The notes below the pieces were generated by a model. The model was not told the DNA's origin. It worked only from the letters and a program-made list of their open reading frames with translations, and did not search any database. 64,000 bases of DNA, from positions 12,524,001 through 12,588,000 of the forward strand of contig CAVNZM010000003.1 in assembly GCA_963693365.1 (NCBI GenBank). Direction: 5' to 3'. How positions within the stretch are numbered: position 1 is the stretch's first letter; the number at the start of each line of letters is the position of its first letter. Shown here piece after piece: positions 23,703-37,979 of this stretch. A program made the position numbers and the translations under genes. This DNA comes from Amoebidium appalachense (taxonomy: Eukaryota; Ichthyosporea).

Positions 23703-24978
23703 CTAATCTTCTTCGTCTTCATCACTGTCCCCGTGAATAACCTGTATATCTGAAACTTGCTTTGCTCGTGTCCTGCCACTGCGGGCAGGGGCTGGTTTCT
23801 GACTCGGTTTTGGTTTCTTTGCTCGACCACTTTCTTTCCCTTTCTTCCCCTCGACCTTCTCGCCCATACCCATCATGTCCTCCAATTCCTCATCTATTGC
23901 CGTCTCAAATGACGTCTCTTCCTGGCGGTGCCGTTTGTACACACCGAAAGAAATATCTGACACCCCTCTCTTTGAACCCTGGGAATATGCAGAGGGGTTC
24001 GACATCATGGAGGCACCAAAAGTGTGGGATTGGGTGCTGGTAACGGTGGTGAGGGACGGATTGAAGGGGGGTACGGGCATGACAGAGGCTAAACCGGGTG
24101 GGGGGGAGGGTGAGAATGGGCAGGGGGAGGTTGAGGGGGGTTTTGGGCTGAGTGGTACCGGGCGGGGGGAGGGTGGGGGTGTTTTTTTGATTGGTCGTAC
24201 CAGGGGGGGGGAAGGGGGGGGCGAGACCGTGTTGGACGGTAATGTCGGGGAGGGGCTGGGGGTCATTCCAATCACGAAGTTTCTGTGTGCTCTCGTCGAT
24301 TGTTCTACGGTATGATTCCCTCATGGTCGCAATGTGTGACTGAAGCTTGGTAATCTCGGCCCGGTATCTTTCCCCTTCAGTCTGATGCTCCAGGATATCG
24401 GCCACCTTTCCAACAAGCTGCCCTTCGAGGTCCCGATTCTTTGCCGATAACACCTGTTCCTTTGCATCTGCAAGGTGTTTTTGTTTGGCCGCCGCCGATT
24501 TTAGCTCGGCAATTTCCCCCTTAAGGATTTGGATGTCGTGATCCTTCGTTTGTAATTCTTTCTCTGCGGCTTCCAGCTTCTCCTGCAATTCGGTGGTTGG
24601 GGTGGTGACAGCGGGTGCAGTGGCCGCAGTACCGACCTTTGCCAATGCAGAGGCAATGGCACTGTCTACTTTCGACTGCAACACAGTCTCCAAGTACTCT
24701 TCGAACATTTTTGGATCGACGGGAGCAGTGTCGCCGGAGTGTGGGGGGGGGGGTTGGATGGGGGGGGGGATTTCGCCGCCGGAGTGTGGGGGGGGGTTGG
24801 ATGGGGGGGGGATTTCGCCGCCGGAGTGTGGGGGGGGGTTGGATGGGGAGGGGACTTCGCCGCCGGAGTGTGGGGGGGGGTTGGATGGGGGGGGGGCTTG
24901 CGTTGTGACGGGGTCGGCGGACTTGCTGATGTTGGTTTCGTATGACCCCGACCCGAGAGTTTGCTGGGAATAATCCAT
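23703..24978 (-). CDS. Proline-rich coiled-coil protein, frame disrupted in C-runs
   Basis: ATG at 24978. In order: a Ser/Thr-rich start; four Pro-His-Ser-Gly-Gly-Glu repeats (about residues 30-90); a long Glu/Lys/Ala-rich coiled coil (about residues 125-240); a proline-rich linker; and a basic/acidic tail with Lys-Arg-His-Arg, a lysine/proline cluster and a final Asp-Ser-Asp-Glu-Asp-Glu-Glu-Asp. The coiled-coil part and the tail lie in different frames that overlap between about 24275 and 23905. The switch most likely falls in the two 8-base homopolymers at 24203-24220. It may be a sequencing indel, a real frameshift or a programmed slip. The family is unknown; a nuclear or structural role is only a guess. 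Confidence 0.5.
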
Positions 24979-25034
24979 CGTGACAGTTTTCACAAAAAAA
25001 AGGATAAACAAAGGGAAAAAAAGAAAGGAAGTCT

Positions 25035-25320
25035 TACGTTTCTCTGCGCAAACACAGTCGTGTGCAAACCCAGTCGTGAACAAGGGAAAAAGGAAAAAAA
25101 AAACAAGGGAAAAAGGAAAAAAAAAAGAAAGTGCTACGAATACGATTCTCTGTTGTGAACAAAGGAAAAAGTAAAAAAAAGAGTGTTACGTTTCTCTGCG
25201 CAAACACAGTCCTGTGCAAACCCAGTCGTGAACAAGAGAAAAAGAAAAAAAAAAGAGAGTGTTACGTTTCTCTAGGCAAACACCGTCGTGTGCAAACACA
25301 GCCATGAACAAAAGAATCAG
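25035..25320 (-). repeat. Imperfect direct repeats upstream of the coiled-coil gene
   Basis: The block TACGTTTCTCTGCGCAAAC followed by GTCGTGTGCAAAC and GTCGTGAACAA recurs at about 25035, 25187 and 25262, each followed by an A-rich purine run. It lies just upstream of the ATG at 24978 on the minus strand, so it may be a repeated upstream regulatory region. Confidence 0.55.
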
Positions 25321-25329
25321 AAAAGTAGA

Positions 25330-26455
25330 AAATGACAGCGCTGTGAACTGATATAAAAAAACCGCCATCAATAATTTATGTGAAGCCATTGCGCAAAATA
25401 CGATCTTATGTTACGAGAATCAAGCATAAGAAAAACAGAACCTTTTGGCGCTGTTAGTGAATATATCTCTAATCGTGTTTGGTTCACAGGTAAACTGTAT
25501 AAAAAAGGTGAATATACGAAATAAAAATATAATATACAGGACAAAACGAGCGCTAGTTTAAAACATCGAAGGATATACGCTTTCACAACATCTTATTCGC
25601 GGACCTTTTTACGTGCAAGCGTTTTGATTGGTGCATAGGGGTTGGTTCTTGCCCCACGTGATTCGCGGCGCTGATGCTCAGGGTATTCTGATTGACCGAA
25701 ATCGAAGCATCGGATTCAAATTGGGCAAATACAAAACGCTTTCCAACCAAAATCCCAAGCGCATGGTTGTTTATTTATAGAACCTTATATGTCATAAAAC
25801 ATACAACCCTCTTTTAGGATTTCCCTTATTCCTTGCTCAGTCAAAACGCTCCAGGGTCGGTGCTGCTATCAGTCACTAAGTAATTTCATTGGCCAGTCAT
25901 CACGTAAATGCGCCAGCCAACAAAACCAATCGGTGATTGGTGAATAGTGGTTGGGTCAACGTGATCGGGCACTGGTACTCTAGAAGGCAAGCGCTTATCG
26001 GCATTGGTACAATCTAGTTGGTCAATACACCGTGACTCAAGGCTGCAACGCTTTTCGAAGACCAGATTCACAGGACCCTTTCCAAACAAAATTCCAAGCA
26101 AATGTCTGTGTCCGCGTAAAGTATAAATAAACATAAATAAATTATGCTTTTTTAATATTTATTGCCTATTAGAATAAATCACAATTGTTACTCGCAAAAG
26201 GGTCTTGGTTGGGCAGGCTGGCCTTGCTACCCAAACTATTATTAGCCGATCTCACTGATTAGCTTATTATCACGTACGCGCCAATCAGTGATTCCATTGG
26301 CCAAACTGAACAAAACATTAATTGGCCAGTCATCAAAAACGTGATTTTCTTGCTTGCTTCAAGCTTTGCGAAATGAGAATATATGTTCAACACTCTCTTT
26401 GCGCTCTATATACAACGGAGAAATTACAAGAGTCCATCTTGATTCCCGAACGAAC
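25330..26455. other. Intergenic, no gene recognised
   Basis: AT-richer sequence with several CCAAT/ATTGG motifs (near 25620, 25690, 25900-25935, 26280-26335) but no convincing frame. The longest ORFs here are under 95 codons and resemble no protein family I know. Confidence 0.5.
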
Positions 26456-26459
26456 AAAT

Positions 26460-26727
26460 ATAACCAAGCGCACCACACCAGTTCGTGTTACTTTCGCCCG
26501 GCGCTGCTGTTGTACATGTTTCAAACATAACCAAGCGCGCCACACCAATTCGTGTCACTTTCGCCCAGCGCTGCTGTTGTGCATGTTTCAAACGTAATCA
26601 GGCGCACCACATCAGTTCGTGTCACTTTCGCCCAGCGCTGCTGTTGTGCATGTTTCAAACATAATCAAGCGCACCACACCAGTTCGTGTCACTTTCGCCC
26701 GGCGCTGCTGTTGTACATGTTTCCATT
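26460..26727. repeat. Tandem repeat, 67-bp unit, four copies
   Basis: Copies start at about 26460, 26527, 26594 and 26661. The core is CAAGCGCACCACACCAGTTC, then TTTCGCCCGGCGCTGCTG and TTGTACATGTTTC. The copies are 90 percent or more alike by eye. Confidence 0.85.
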
Positions 26728-27023
26728 GTAATTACAAATAGGCTAGATTGCCAAAAACAGAACGAAAACAACAAAGAAACTTGTTATAATAACCTGTGCA
26801 CACCGCGCTATCAGTTGTCCCCTTTTTTAGCCAATACAGATACATAGAATTTCCTTCATGTTTCCCTGTGCGAGGCACATTTTAGGCTTATGCACACAAT
26901 CGTAGATTGTTTGGGATACGAAAACAGAGCACACACACAAACGAGTTCTGCTAAACACAAACATTGTTAGACTGGACACAAAAAACATAGCGCGCGCATG
27001 CACGAGCTTTCCTAGGAACGATT

Positions 27024-27123
<100 letters not shown>

Positions 27124-27238
27124 AAGCACGAGCGCTACAACACGGTGGCACAAGCACACAGACAGAGCGCTCTCACAGACAGTCTTACAGGCAGAGGGTG
27201 CTCACAATTACACACATCACAAAAACACACACAGCAAC

Positions 27239-29137
27239 ATGGCTGTTAACGACAATATTCTGGCGCTCATCACTCGTGCATTCCCGAGCACCATACCACT
27301 CGACCCACCCACATTTAGGCTTTCGAACGACGTTGATCCGTCAGTTATATTTACCGGTAAAAGGCTACTCACACGTCAGAGTATTTATCGTCATCCTCAA
27401 AAAAAAAAACTCGCACCGATCATATATTTGGTGATGCCAACGGGTTCAGAACATGTTTATGTTTTTTTGATTGAACTGGACGACGGACGTCCAAGTTGCA
27501 GGAAGAACTACAACCTACACGAATTCGAAAACGACATGGGCATCCCGGCAGTTGTAGCCTGGATTCTCAGATTTGGTGGTCCTCGATGGAAGATTTATGA
27601 TCTTCACAGCTATCATCCGTTTTCGAGTGAGGGTTGGGCGGTGAAGCTCGGTCGCATTTCTCTGTATCCTGGCAGTAAGGACTACAGTCGCATACCTGCC
27701 GTGGTGGGTACTTTGCCGGGGGAGTTCCAGATTTGTCGCATGTTCAAAAAGCACGGATGGAAAGTGTGGTGGGATGGGGCTGCACGTAGCCCCCCAGGCA
27801 GCCCCGCTTTCAAGCTACCTGCACCGACGAGTGACCGACCGAGAAAGCGGGCAAGAGTGGAGGGGGGAGAGGGAGGGGGTGGGGAGGGGGGGAGGGGGGA
27901 GGGAGAGGGGGAGGGAGAGGGAGAGGGTGGGGGTGGGGAGGGGGGAGAGGGGGAGGGGGAGGGAGAGGGAGAGGGAGAGGGTGGGCGTGGGGAGGGGGGA
28001 GAGGGGGAGGGGGAGGGAGAGGGAGAGGGTGGGCGTGGGGAGGGGGGAGAGGGGGAGGGGGAGGGAGAGGGAGAGGGTGGGGATGGGGGAGGAGAGGGAG
28101 GGGCAGAGGGGGCAGAGGGCTACCGCCACACCCGCAACACATCTCCTTGGGATTTCAGGCCGGGTAACCCCCCCCCCCCCCAACACACAAGCCATTACAC
28201 GTCTGCACGCATGCATGCACCTGGGCTATCCCCCCTCTCCCCGCACACACACGGAAGGGATCACACGTCTGCACGCACGCATGCACCTGGGCTATCCCCC
28301 CTCTCCCCGCACACACACGGAAGGGATCAAACGTCTGCACGCACGCATGCACCTGGGCTATCCCCCCCGCCTCCCCCCCCCTCCCCCCCCCCCCCCCAAC
28401 ACACAAGCCATTACACGTCTGCACGCATGCATGCACCTGGGCTATCCCCCCTCTCCCCGCACACACACGGAAGGGATCACACGTCTGCACGCACGCATGC
28501 ACCTGGGCTATCCCCCCGCTCCCCCCCCCCCCCCCCCCCCCCCAACACACAAGCCATTACACGTCTGCACGCATGCATGCACCTGGGCTATCCCCCCTCT
28601 CCCCGCACACACACGGAAGGGATCACACGTCTGCACGCATGCATGCACCTGGGCTATCCCCCCTCTCCCCGCACACACACGGAAGGGATCACACGTCTGC
28701 ACGCATGCATGCACCTGGGCTATCCCCCCTCTCCCCGCACACACACGGAAGGGATCACACGTCTGCACGCATGCATGCACCTGGGCTATCCCCCCTCTCC
28801 CCGCACACACGGAAGGGATCACACGTCTGCACGCATGCATGCACCTGGGCTATCCCCCCTCTCCCCGCACACACACGGAAGGGATCACACGTCTGCACGC
28901 ATGCATGCACCTGGGCTATCCCCCCTCTCCCCGCACACACACGGAAGGGATCACACGTCTGCACGCATGCATGCACCTGGGCTATCCCCCCTCTCCCCGC
29001 ACACACACGGAAGGGATCATACGTCTGCACGCACGCATGCACCTGCCAGGCTATCCCCCCCCCCCCCCCCCCCCCCCCCCCAACACACAAGCCATTACAC
29101 GTCTGCACGCATGCATGCACCTGGGCACCTCGACTAG
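27239..29137 (+). CDS. Open frame with unknown N-terminal region; possible first exon(s) of the JmjC gene
   Basis: From the ATG at 27239 about 200 residues look like real, non-repetitive protein. They are rich in aromatic and hydrophobic residues and end in a basic Lys-Arg-Ala-Arg stretch (a possible nuclear signal) near 27858. The frame then runs through a GGGAGA-rich minisatellite (about 27860-28110) and a 65-bp minisatellite before stopping at 29137; that part is unlikely to be protein. The JmjC exons start about 200 bp beyond the stop on the same strand, so the non-repetitive part is plausibly an upstream exon spliced to 29344 or 29346. I could not fix the donor. I recognise no domain in the N-terminal 200 residues. 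Confidence 0.5.
   Translation: MAVNDNILALITRAFPSTIPLDPPTFRLSNDVDPSVIFTGKRLLTRQSIYRHPQKKKLAPIIYLVMPTGSEHVYVFLIELDDGRPSCRKNYNLHEFENDMGIPAVVAWILRFGGPRWKIYDLHSYHPFSSEGWAVKLGRISLYPGSKDYSRIPAVVGTLPGEFQICRMFKKHGWKVWWDGAARSPPGSPAFKLPAPTSDRPRKRARVEGGEGGGGEGGRGEGEGEGEGEGGGGEGGEGEGEGEGEGEGGRGEGGEGEGEGEGEGGRGEGGEGEGEGEGEGGDGGGEGGAEGAEGYRHTRNTSPWDFRPGNPPPPQHTSHYTSARMHAPGLSPLSPHTHGRDHTSARTHAPGLSPLSPHTHGRDQTSARTHAPGLSPPPPPPSPPPPQHTSHYTSARMHAPGLSPLSPHTHGRDHTSARTHAPGLSPRSPPPPPPPNTQAITRLHACMHLGYPPSPRTHTEGITRLHACMHLGYPPSPRTHTEGITRLHACMHLGYPPSPRTHTEGITRLHACMHLGYPPSPRTHGRDHTSARMHAPGLSPLSPHTHGRDHTSARMHAPGLSPLSPHTHGRDHTSARMHAPGLSPLSPHTHGRDHTSARTHAPARLSPPPPPPPPQHTSHYTSARMHAPGHLD
28190..29130. repeat. Minisatellite with a unit of about 65 bp, about 14 copies
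   Basis: Units start with ACACGTCTGCACGCATGC and contain CACCTGGGCTATCCCCCC and CACACACGGAAGGGATC. Some units are interrupted by C-runs with AACACACAAGCCATT. All three forward frames stay open over long stretches, which explains the large low-complexity ORFs here. It is probably intronic or intergenic. Confidence 0.9.
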
Positions 29138-29343
29138 TCCCCGCCACACACACCCAACCACCACCACCACCACACACATACACAGAGAGAGAGAGAGAGC
29201 ACACACCTGCACACGTGCATCCACCTTGGCTAATCCTACCCCCCACCCCGACACACACGCACACGCACACCCGGCACAAACATGCACACACACCCGGCAC
29301 ACACGTACACACACGCATGGCACACACACACACACACACACAG

Positions 29344-31902
<2,559 letters not shown>

Positions 31903-31903
<1 letters not shown>

Positions 31904-32214
31904 GGTTTGTGGTGGGTGCGGTGGGGGAAACGCAGTTGTAGTGGTGGCGGCGGGTAGGCCCCACATTCACATCTTACTTAGGGTTTGTGGTGGGTGCGGT
32001 GGGGGAAACGTAGTTGTAGTGGTGGCGGCGGGTAGGCCCCACATTCACATCTTACTTAGGGTTTGTGGTGGGTGCGGTGGGGGAAACGTAGTTGTAGTTG
32101 TGGCGGCGGGTAGGCCCCACATTCACATCTTACTTAGGGTTTGTGGTGGGTGCGGTGGGGGAAACGTATTTGTGGTGGTGTGGGCAGTAGGCACACATCC
32201 ACATCTATAGGGGT
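31903..32214. repeat. Tandem repeat, 78-bp unit, four copies, starting at the JmjC stop codon
   Basis: Copies start with GGGTTTGTGGTGGGTGCGG at 31903, 31981, 32059 and 32137, and a degenerate fifth begins near 32211. The first copy begins on the last base of the TAG stop codon, so the array forms the 3' untranslated region. 32215-32780 holds no gene, only a (CA)n tract and a short duplicated ATTCTCTCGTCATTTACATT near 32680-32730. Confidence 0.9.
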
Positions 32215-32463
32215 TTGTGATGGGTGTGGTGAAGGAAAGACGTGGTACAAAGTTTTCATACCAAGTTTTCTGTAATGTTTATTCGAATGTGATCTGCTTC
32301 AATCTTATCCAAATTTTCATGTATATTGTATTTGCCCGGTAACAGTACCAAGTTTCCGTAATGATTATTGAATGTATTTGCCCGTGGTAGCGGGAGAGAC
32401 TCCATTTAATATACCCCAAGTCTCCTTTTCAATCTGTGTACAAGCACACTGGCACGTACATTG

Positions 32464-32590
<127 letters not shown>

Positions 32591-32781
32591 GATACACATG
32601 CTACCAAGTTTTCATTGAACGGTGAAGGGGAGGGGGGGGGAGATAGACTCCAGCTCATCAAAATTAAACATCCCAACAGATTCTCTCGTCATTTACATTT
32701 TCCATGTTTGTGGAGATTCTCTCGTCATTTACATTTTCCATGTTTGTGGTGTAAGTCCATTCATCCTTTGTGTGTAGGTCT

Positions 32782-33042
32782 CTATGCATCCTCAGGCTCC
32801 ATCATCTTCTGCAGTACAATTGCTGTCTGTCGTCGATTCTTCGGCACCCACTTCTTGAATCCACACTTCTCCGCCAACTCATCGGGCAGATCTATATAGC
32901 CCTTTTCCGCAAGCTCTTGTGCGTATGCTCGTTGCTCCATCTGCGTCCGCCGGGTGGTGGCCTCGGTCGGCACAATAGTTGCCTGCACCACGGGTGCCTT
33001 GCCGGGCTCCTCCTTCAGCTTGTACTCCCATCGGTACGCCAT
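32782..33042 (-). CDS. Small charged protein, unknown
   Basis: An 86-codon frame from ATG at 33042, rich in Lys/Glu/Gln/Thr, with no membrane segment or motif that I recognise. It lies about 37 bp downstream of the cysteine-rich membrane protein gene on the same strand, so the two could be read from a common promoter. The composition is protein-like and free of repeats. Confidence 0.45.
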   Translation of the reverse strand: MAYRWEYKLKEEPGKAPVVQATIVPTEATTRRTQMEQRAYAQELAEKGYIDLPDELAEKCGFKKWVPKNRRQTAIVLQKMMEPEDA

Positions 33043-33078
33043 ACTCTATGCCACAAAAATCTCTGCTCACCCAACCCT

Positions 33079-33471
33079 TCAAGTGCGCTCCTTGATCACC
33101 ACCGCAGGCGCATACGCACACGTGGGGCACGCCGGGCACTTCTGCTCGGGCGGGCAGCGCGTGCATGCGGGGCACTGTGCGCACCGAGTGGGGCTGGCAC
33201 CGCACACGTGGCAGCGGGGGCAGTGCGCACACTTGCGGCGGGGAACGCAGCTGCCGCAGCTGGCACACATTGGGCACGCGCGCTGGCACTTGAGCACTGC
33301 CAGGCGCCGCCGCACACGTGGGCTGAACGTGTCCCAGAGCACGTAGAGGATCAGGCCGGCCAGGATGGCCAGTAGGATGGGGGAGGGCCCGGGGGTGCTG
33401 CGCGGGCTTGTGCGGATCGGGGGAGGGGGTGCGAATGGGCTGGGTGGGGGAAGGGGTGCGCCAGCGTCCAT
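33079..33471 (-). CDS. Cysteine-rich single-pass membrane protein
   Basis: 130 codons from ATG at 33471. The N-terminus is proline/serine-rich. A hydrophobic segment at about residues 31-46 is followed by Arg-Val-Arg-Arg-Arg and then a domain with about 14 cysteines in repeating Cys-x-x-Cys pairs (Cys-Pro-x-Cys, Cys-x-x-Cys-Gly) to residue 118. By the positive-inside rule the cysteine-rich part would face the cytosol. It may bind zinc or form disulfides. Small membrane proteins of this design are common among structural or accessory proteins of large DNA viruses (general knowledge); here it is an inference. Confidence 0.5.
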   Translation of the reverse strand: MDAGAPLPPPSPFAPPPPIRTSPRSTPGPSPILLAILAGLILYVLWDTFSPRVRRRLAVLKCQRACPMCASCGSCVPRRKCAHCPRCHVCGASPTRCAQCPACTRCPPEQKCPACPTCAYAPAVVIKERT

Positions 33472-33578
33472 GTTACCCGGTGCACGATATAATGTGGGGT
33501 TGGGGTTGTGCGGGCAGATGGGAGGAGGGTTTGGGGGGGGGGGGGAGGGGGGGGGGGGCGCTCATGAGCAAGGGTATG

Positions 33579-33778
33579 GTGATAGCGATCATGACCCTAC
33601 TCTCAAGCAACACAGGTGCAAGCGCACGGTGATAGCGCTCATGACCCTACTCTCAAGCAACACAGGTGCAAGCGCACGGTGATAGCGCTCATGACCCTAC
33701 TCTCAAGCAACACAGGTGCAAGCGCACGGTGATAGCGCTCATGACCCTACTCTCAAGCAACACAGGTGCAAGCGCACG
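33579..33778. repeat. Left 50-bp repeat array, four copies (inverted relative to 36085-37160)
   Basis: Exact 50-bp units starting at 33579, 33629, 33679 and 33729: GTGATAGCGCTCATGACCC, then TACTCTCAAGCAACACAGG and TGCAAGCGCACG. The same unit occurs in the opposite orientation on the other side of the 618-codon gene. Confidence 0.95.
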
Positions 33779-34125
33779 GGCAGGCCCGACCATAACCCCG
33801 TTTTTACGGTAAAAAATACCCTAAACGTTTCAAAAATACCATCATATTTTCAGTTTATGGTAAACCCCTGCAAATTTCGTGGTAAGCTAAAATAGGAACC
33901 CCCTTTTACCCCCTTTAACTGGGGATGAAAAATACCATACACCCCAGGCAAAAATATTCCGGACTTCAAAAAATACCAAGAAACAAATCCGAATTTTCGG
34001 GCTTGCGCACGGGTTATGCCACCAATTGGATTTGGCCAATCAGCGCGGCTAGCCGATGGTAACTAGATTTATCCAACCAATCATCCGTTAAAAGATGTGT
34101 CATCCGCGTTTAGCCAATCAGCGCG

Positions 34126-35982
34126 ATGACTGATGTTATTATATCCAAATCGTTTCAAATACACCGACCTCAGCTGCACGAAAACACAACAGGATTTGGC
34201 ATGCAGGGTATAGGCAGAATTATTATTTCGCTGTCAGCAATGGGACTTGCACCCTCAATGCCAGTGCGTGTTCGGATCGTTCCATCGAAGACACCGCTGT
34301 TGTTAGGCCCTGTAGGGGAAGATGTTGCAGTGTTTTCTCTTGCAAACACCAACGGCCTTGCCACGGTTTCAACCCCCGAAGATGTCACTCTAGTGGAAAC
34401 GTTGCACCCTTTTGTTGTGTTTGAGGTAGACACCTCGTTGAGTCTATTGCAACTGCAGGAAGAGTTGAAAGCAGGTTTCCGTGCATGCACAGCGGTGTAC
34501 CTCCGAAGCTATGACAAGCTGGCCGTGTACAACCCTGAAGGGCGCTGTTGCCTTGCAACTAGGACGGTGATGCAGGCCACAGCAGCAGAGATTGCGGCAA
34601 AAATGTCCGAACTGGACCAAAAAACGAGCGAGAGCTTTGCCGATATGTTTTTTGCAACCTCCACTTTGGCGGATGTCCAATACGCGATAGAGAATAACAG
34701 TGATTTTCAGGATAGTAGGTTCTGGAACTGGTGGGGTTTACTTCCTGAGGATGCTATTAGAAGGATCGTAGAGACACACCCCAGTGAGGGGTACACGGGG
34801 GACGGCAAACTGCGGCATTACCCGCCGTGCACTGCGTGGTTGCGAGGGTCTGCAGGAGTTGTCAAGTTAGACAGCTCTGCGTATACGTTAGAGTCGTTTA
34901 ACACGTGTTTGCTGCTGCGATTGATGGACCATTATGCCCACCGGAGGGACCACGACGACGACGGCTACGACGATGTCCATGCGAATATAATACTAGATAT
35001 GGCCACCCAAAAGGCCAATATTTTGGCACAAGCTGCCTCAAACCCGCCAGTTACAACTGCACCCCGTACCCAAGCCCACCTGTACGACTACGCAAACATC
35101 ATTAGACACAAGCTGGAATGGGACAAAAAGCTTTCGAATTTAGTAAGCAGGGTCCAGGCGGATTACAGCGAGGGTGGGCCTGCCGAGCGCAAAAACATAT
35201 TCGGGCGGTGCACGGGGTGGTTTGCTTACGAGATTCAGGAAGGGCAGGAAGAAGGCGAGTTTGTTCCCCTGGGCCAGATCGATACCGACATCGAAACCGT
35301 CGAAATTTTCACATACATGCGGCGTCTGCAAGTGGGCGTGTCGTGGCAGATGCTTGTGGACGTCATGAACAAACGACACGTCATTGTGCTTCCCTTCGAT
35401 TGGGGAGACTTAATTGACACAATCAGGAAATATGTTGAGCGCGAAGAGTTCCAAAAAGCCCAAGTGGAGGGGCAAGGTAGAGATTTGCCATTCGTTGTTG
35501 ACGGGTTGTATGCTTACGACACCGAAACCCGGCAAGCGGCCGTCATCTACCCCCCGAGTGGATTTGACCAAAATTTAATCATGCTCAACGATGCCGACAC
35601 CGTCTGCCCCTGGCAGGCAGACATCGAGTATTATTGGGTACAAACCCCCACGGATCATTTGGAACAACAGCGCGGCAGCTATATCGGTATTAACAAAACC
35701 ACGGGCCAGCCTGACACGTCTCCCAGCGCGGATGCCCTGTGGAGTGCTGTTCCTATCGCCCAGGTTTTGGATGGTCCGGATTGGTACCCTCAACTGCCGT
35801 GTCAGACAGCCCTCGAGGATGCCATCAGGAATCACCATGTGCAAGTAGTTGGTGATCCATACGACCACTGGCTGTGTTATGAAGCAGCAACCAACACATG
35901 GGATGAACTTTGGCCTGACTGTGATCGGTATCACCATATTACCAGCAGGCCAGGCGACTTCGTGCTCTTTTACGATCAATAA
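34126..35982 (+). CDS. Orphan 618-residue protein, unknown function
   Basis: A long intronless frame with balanced composition and no low complexity, so very likely a real gene. It is rich in Trp/Tyr/Asp (clusters such as Phe-Trp-Asn-Trp-Trp near residue 200 and a Cys-Asp-Arg-Tyr-His-His near the end). There is no signal peptide or membrane segment and no motif I can assign. The most upstream ATG is 34126, but ATATCC-rich sequence at about 34135-34145 could be a TATA-like element, in which case ATG 34201 or 34240 would be used. It ends with TAA followed directly by AATTCAACTTATTTTATT. It lies between opposite-facing 50-bp repeat arrays, and CCAATCAG motifs precede it (34037, 34112). Confidence 0.7.
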   Translation: MTDVIISKSFQIHRPQLHENTTGFGMQGIGRIIISLSAMGLAPSMPVRVRIVPSKTPLLLGPVGEDVAVFSLANTNGLATVSTPEDVTLVETLHPFVVFEVDTSLSLLQLQEELKAGFRACTAVYLRSYDKLAVYNPEGRCCLATRTVMQATAAEIAAKMSELDQKTSESFADMFFATSTLADVQYAIENNSDFQDSRFWNWWGLLPEDAIRRIVETHPSEGYTGDGKLRHYPPCTAWLRGSAGVVKLDSSAYTLESFNTCLLLRLMDHYAHRRDHDDDGYDDVHANIILDMATQKANILAQAASNPPVTTAPRTQAHLYDYANIIRHKLEWDKKLSNLVSRVQADYSEGGPAERKNIFGRCTGWFAYEIQEGQEEGEFVPLGQIDTDIETVEIFTYMRRLQVGVSWQMLVDVMNKRHVIVLPFDWGDLIDTIRKYVEREEFQKAQVEGQGRDLPFVVDGLYAYDTETRQAAVIYPPSGFDQNLIMLNDADTVCPWQADIEYYWVQTPTDHLEQQRGSYIGINKTTGQPDTSPSADALWSAVPIAQVLDGPDWYPQLPCQTALEDAIRNHHVQVVGDPYDHWLCYEAATNTWDELWPDCDRYHHITSRPGDFVLFYDQ

Positions 35983-36084
35983 AATTCAACTTATTTTATT
36001 AAGTGAAACTCAGTGCATTCTCACGAAGGGGGTGGGGTGGGGGGATGCAAAGTGTGCATGTGTGTTCCCGAATGCCTTTGTGTG

Positions 36085-37160
<1,076 letters not shown>

Positions 37161-37204
37161 TTTGTTTTTTGGGGAGGGGGGCTTCCCACCCTCTTGCCCG
37201 TGGC

Positions 37205-37298
37205 TTCTCTATTTATTTTTCATCTTTTACGTCTTTGCCTGCACCCGGTCAAGGTGTACCCCGTGCGCTTCCTGGAGAAGCACGTGCTGGGGTGGTAG
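37205..37298 (+). pseudogene. Chimeric remnant: 3' end of a nuclease paralogue joined to the C-terminus of a KilA-like gene
   Basis: 37205-37240 is nearly identical to 37971-38009, the minus-strand 3' end of the PD-(D/E)XK gene at 37980. Right next to it, 37248-37298 on the plus strand encodes Val-Lys-Val-Tyr-Pro-Val-Arg-Phe-Leu-Glu-Lys-His-Val-Leu, then stop. That matches the C-terminal end of the KilA/Bro-like protein at 48724-49641 (Val-Lys-Leu-Tyr-Pro-Val-Ser-Phe-Leu-Ala-Lys-His-Val-Val). It is a leftover of a rearrangement joining ends of two genes present elsewhere in this window. Confidence 0.6.
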
Positions 37299-37329
37299 CC
37301 AGCCGGTCATCCCCAACAATTGGGACTCC

Positions 37330-37970
37330 TGTCAATAAACGGTTTCGACCAATCAGATTGAACCGGTTTCGTGCAATCAGATTTAATGTTTCGACCAATC
37401 AGATTGAACCGGTTTCGTACAATCAGATTTAATGTTTCGACCAATCAGATTGAATAGCGGGTGAATACGATTCAAGCATTATTCAAAGGTGGTCTCCGTG
37501 ATTCGACCAATATTGAAATGGATGCTCCGTGGATCGAACGATATTGACTGAGGGTTCGTGTTGGTTGACCGGATATTGGCAGGGGTTCGCGCGATGTTCG
37601 TTTTGGGTTCACTAGATTTGCGCCAAACACGAGTTCGGGTTGACCGGATATTGGCAGGGGTTCGCGCGATGTTCGTTTTGGGTTCACTAGATTTGCGCCA
37701 AACACGAGTTCGGGTTGACCGGATATTGGCAGGGGTTCGCGCGATGTTCGTTTTGGGTTCACTAGATTTGCGCCAAACACGAGTTCGGGTTGACCGGATA
37801 TTGACCGAGGGTTCGTGTTTGGTTGACCGTTTATTGGCCAACTCTGCGCTGCTTTGACCGTTTATTGGCCAACGTGAACTCTGCGCTAGCTTCGTTGAAT
37901 ATTCACTACTTCGCGCTAGCTTTGACCGTTCATTGGCCAACTCTGCGCTGCTTTGACTTTTTGCCCATAG
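37330..37970. repeat. CCAATCAG repeats and a 75-bp tandem array
   Basis: 37345-37455 holds about four copies of a GACCAATCAGATTGAA block with CGGTTTCGT. From 37564 to 37788 three copies of a 75-bp unit follow (starts 37564, 37639, 37714; GTTGACCGGATATTGGCAGG, then TTCACTAGATTTGCGCC). 37825-37960 holds copies of TTTGACCGTTTATTGGCCAA with CTCTGCGCTGC, which recur at about 52650-52710. The frames inside are products of the repeat period. Confidence 0.85.
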
Positions 37971-37979
37971 CTTCTTTAT

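Noticed and set aside
28508-28840. Minus-strand frames with Cys-Val-Gln-Thr-Cys repeats
   Set aside because: Repeat-period translations of the 65-bp minisatellite, with no start context or homology.
33579-33778. CRISPR-like array
   Set aside because: The 50-bp units are contiguous with no unique spacers and lie in eukaryotic DNA, so this is a tandem repeat.
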